Shown here: positions 33,844-34,009 of the stretch, piece by piece
Position numbering within the stretch: position 1 is the first letter of the stretch
How the letters are laid out: each line of letters begins with the position of its first letter
From: Fibrobacter sp.
GTDB taxonomy: Bacteria > Fibrobacterota > Chitinivibrionia > Chitinivibrionales > Chitinispirillaceae
Length of the DNA stretch: 34,009 nt
Direction: 5' to 3'
Assembly: GCA_012519985.1 (NCBI GenBank)
Contig: JAAYPC010000204.1
Location: forward strand, 1 to 34,009
Notes under the pieces: generated by a model
Seen by the model: the letters and a program-made list of their open reading frames with translations, nothing else
Databases searched by the model: none
What the model was told of the DNA's origin: nothing
Made by a program: the position numbers and the translations under genes

Positions 33844-34009
33844 TTAATGGTAAATAATTATTGTATAGTTAAAGAGAATAAGCCTGAGTGTATTATAAGC
33901 ATTAAATGTGTGTAAAAGTTTGAAAATTATGTCTATCATAATTACTGCATACTCTCCTGAAGATTGCTATTAATGTTTTTGCGTCCTTCAGTGGTTATCG
34001 GGTGGGAAC
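33844..34009. other. right-end intergenic stretch
   Basis: These 166 bases after the fusion gene contain no complete gene. A 7-bp inverted repeat AATTATG/CATAATT (33925-33931 and 33937-33943) with a 5-base loop is present, but no T run follows it, so it is not a standard terminator. An ATG at 33973 opens a frame to the window end without a good ribosome site. Confidence 0.4.

Noticed and set aside
33973..34009. Start of a further plus-strand gene at the right edge
   Set aside because: Only 12 codons are visible and there is no ribosome site; a minus-strand frame is equally open there.

Overview
The window looks like part of a Gram-negative chromosome. It encodes several outer-membrane barrels, a LolA-like carrier, an Omp85-like protein, signal-peptide lipoproteins, a protein with a C-terminal secretion-sorting-like tail and a remnant of a PEP-CTERM protein. 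That combination fits the wider FCB group (Fibrobacterota/Bacteroidota relatives), but no species can be named from the sequence. No rRNA, tRNA, transposase, integrase or CRISPR array was seen.

Region A (1-10802, minus strand). Reading with transcription, a sensory pair comes first: a 1379-residue protein with three GAF-like modules, receiver-like segments and a PEP-synthase-type ATP-binding domain, followed one base later by a LuxR-type regulator whose receiver has lost the phospho-acceptor Asp. Next come a GT2 glycosyltransferase overlapping a SirB1-like/TPR lipoprotein, then two related secreted beta-propeller proteins, then a partial outer-membrane barrel protein that runs off the left edge. 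Short repeats of a GAAGGATC-type family lie between the two propeller genes.

Region B (10803-13396) holds one small unknown gene with an internal duplication, a truncated PEP-CTERM protein remnant, and about 1.1 kb of AT-rich DNA without a convincing gene. A 9-bp inverted repeat near its right end is a candidate control site for the large operon that follows.

Region C (13397-33843, plus strand) is the main interest: 19 tightly packed genes that read as one operon. The first ten make a dissociated, type-II-like polyketide/fatty-acid assembly line: a long ACP, two intact ketosynthases flanking a ketosynthase-fold protein with no catalytic residues (chain-length-factor-like), three paralogous double-hotdog dehydratases, an alpha/beta hydrolase, a degenerate SDR and an intact ketoreductase. 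No enoyl reductase is present, so the chain should keep double bonds. The next eight genes look like an envelope export route: a small Omp85-like barrel, a LolD/MacB-type ATPase, an FtsX-type permease, a LolA-like carrier, a second barrel, and three envelope proteins sharing a TPR-like motif. The last gene is a fusion of a class III aminotransferase with a domain resembling cyanobacterial acyl-ACP reductase. It could turn the finished acyl-ACP into an aldehyde and then a primary amine. The inferred product is an unsaturated fatty or polyene amine, or an amino-lipid derived from it, delivered to the outer membrane. This is inference from gene content; the product, the starter unit, and the supply of malonyl-ACP and phosphopantetheine are not shown here.
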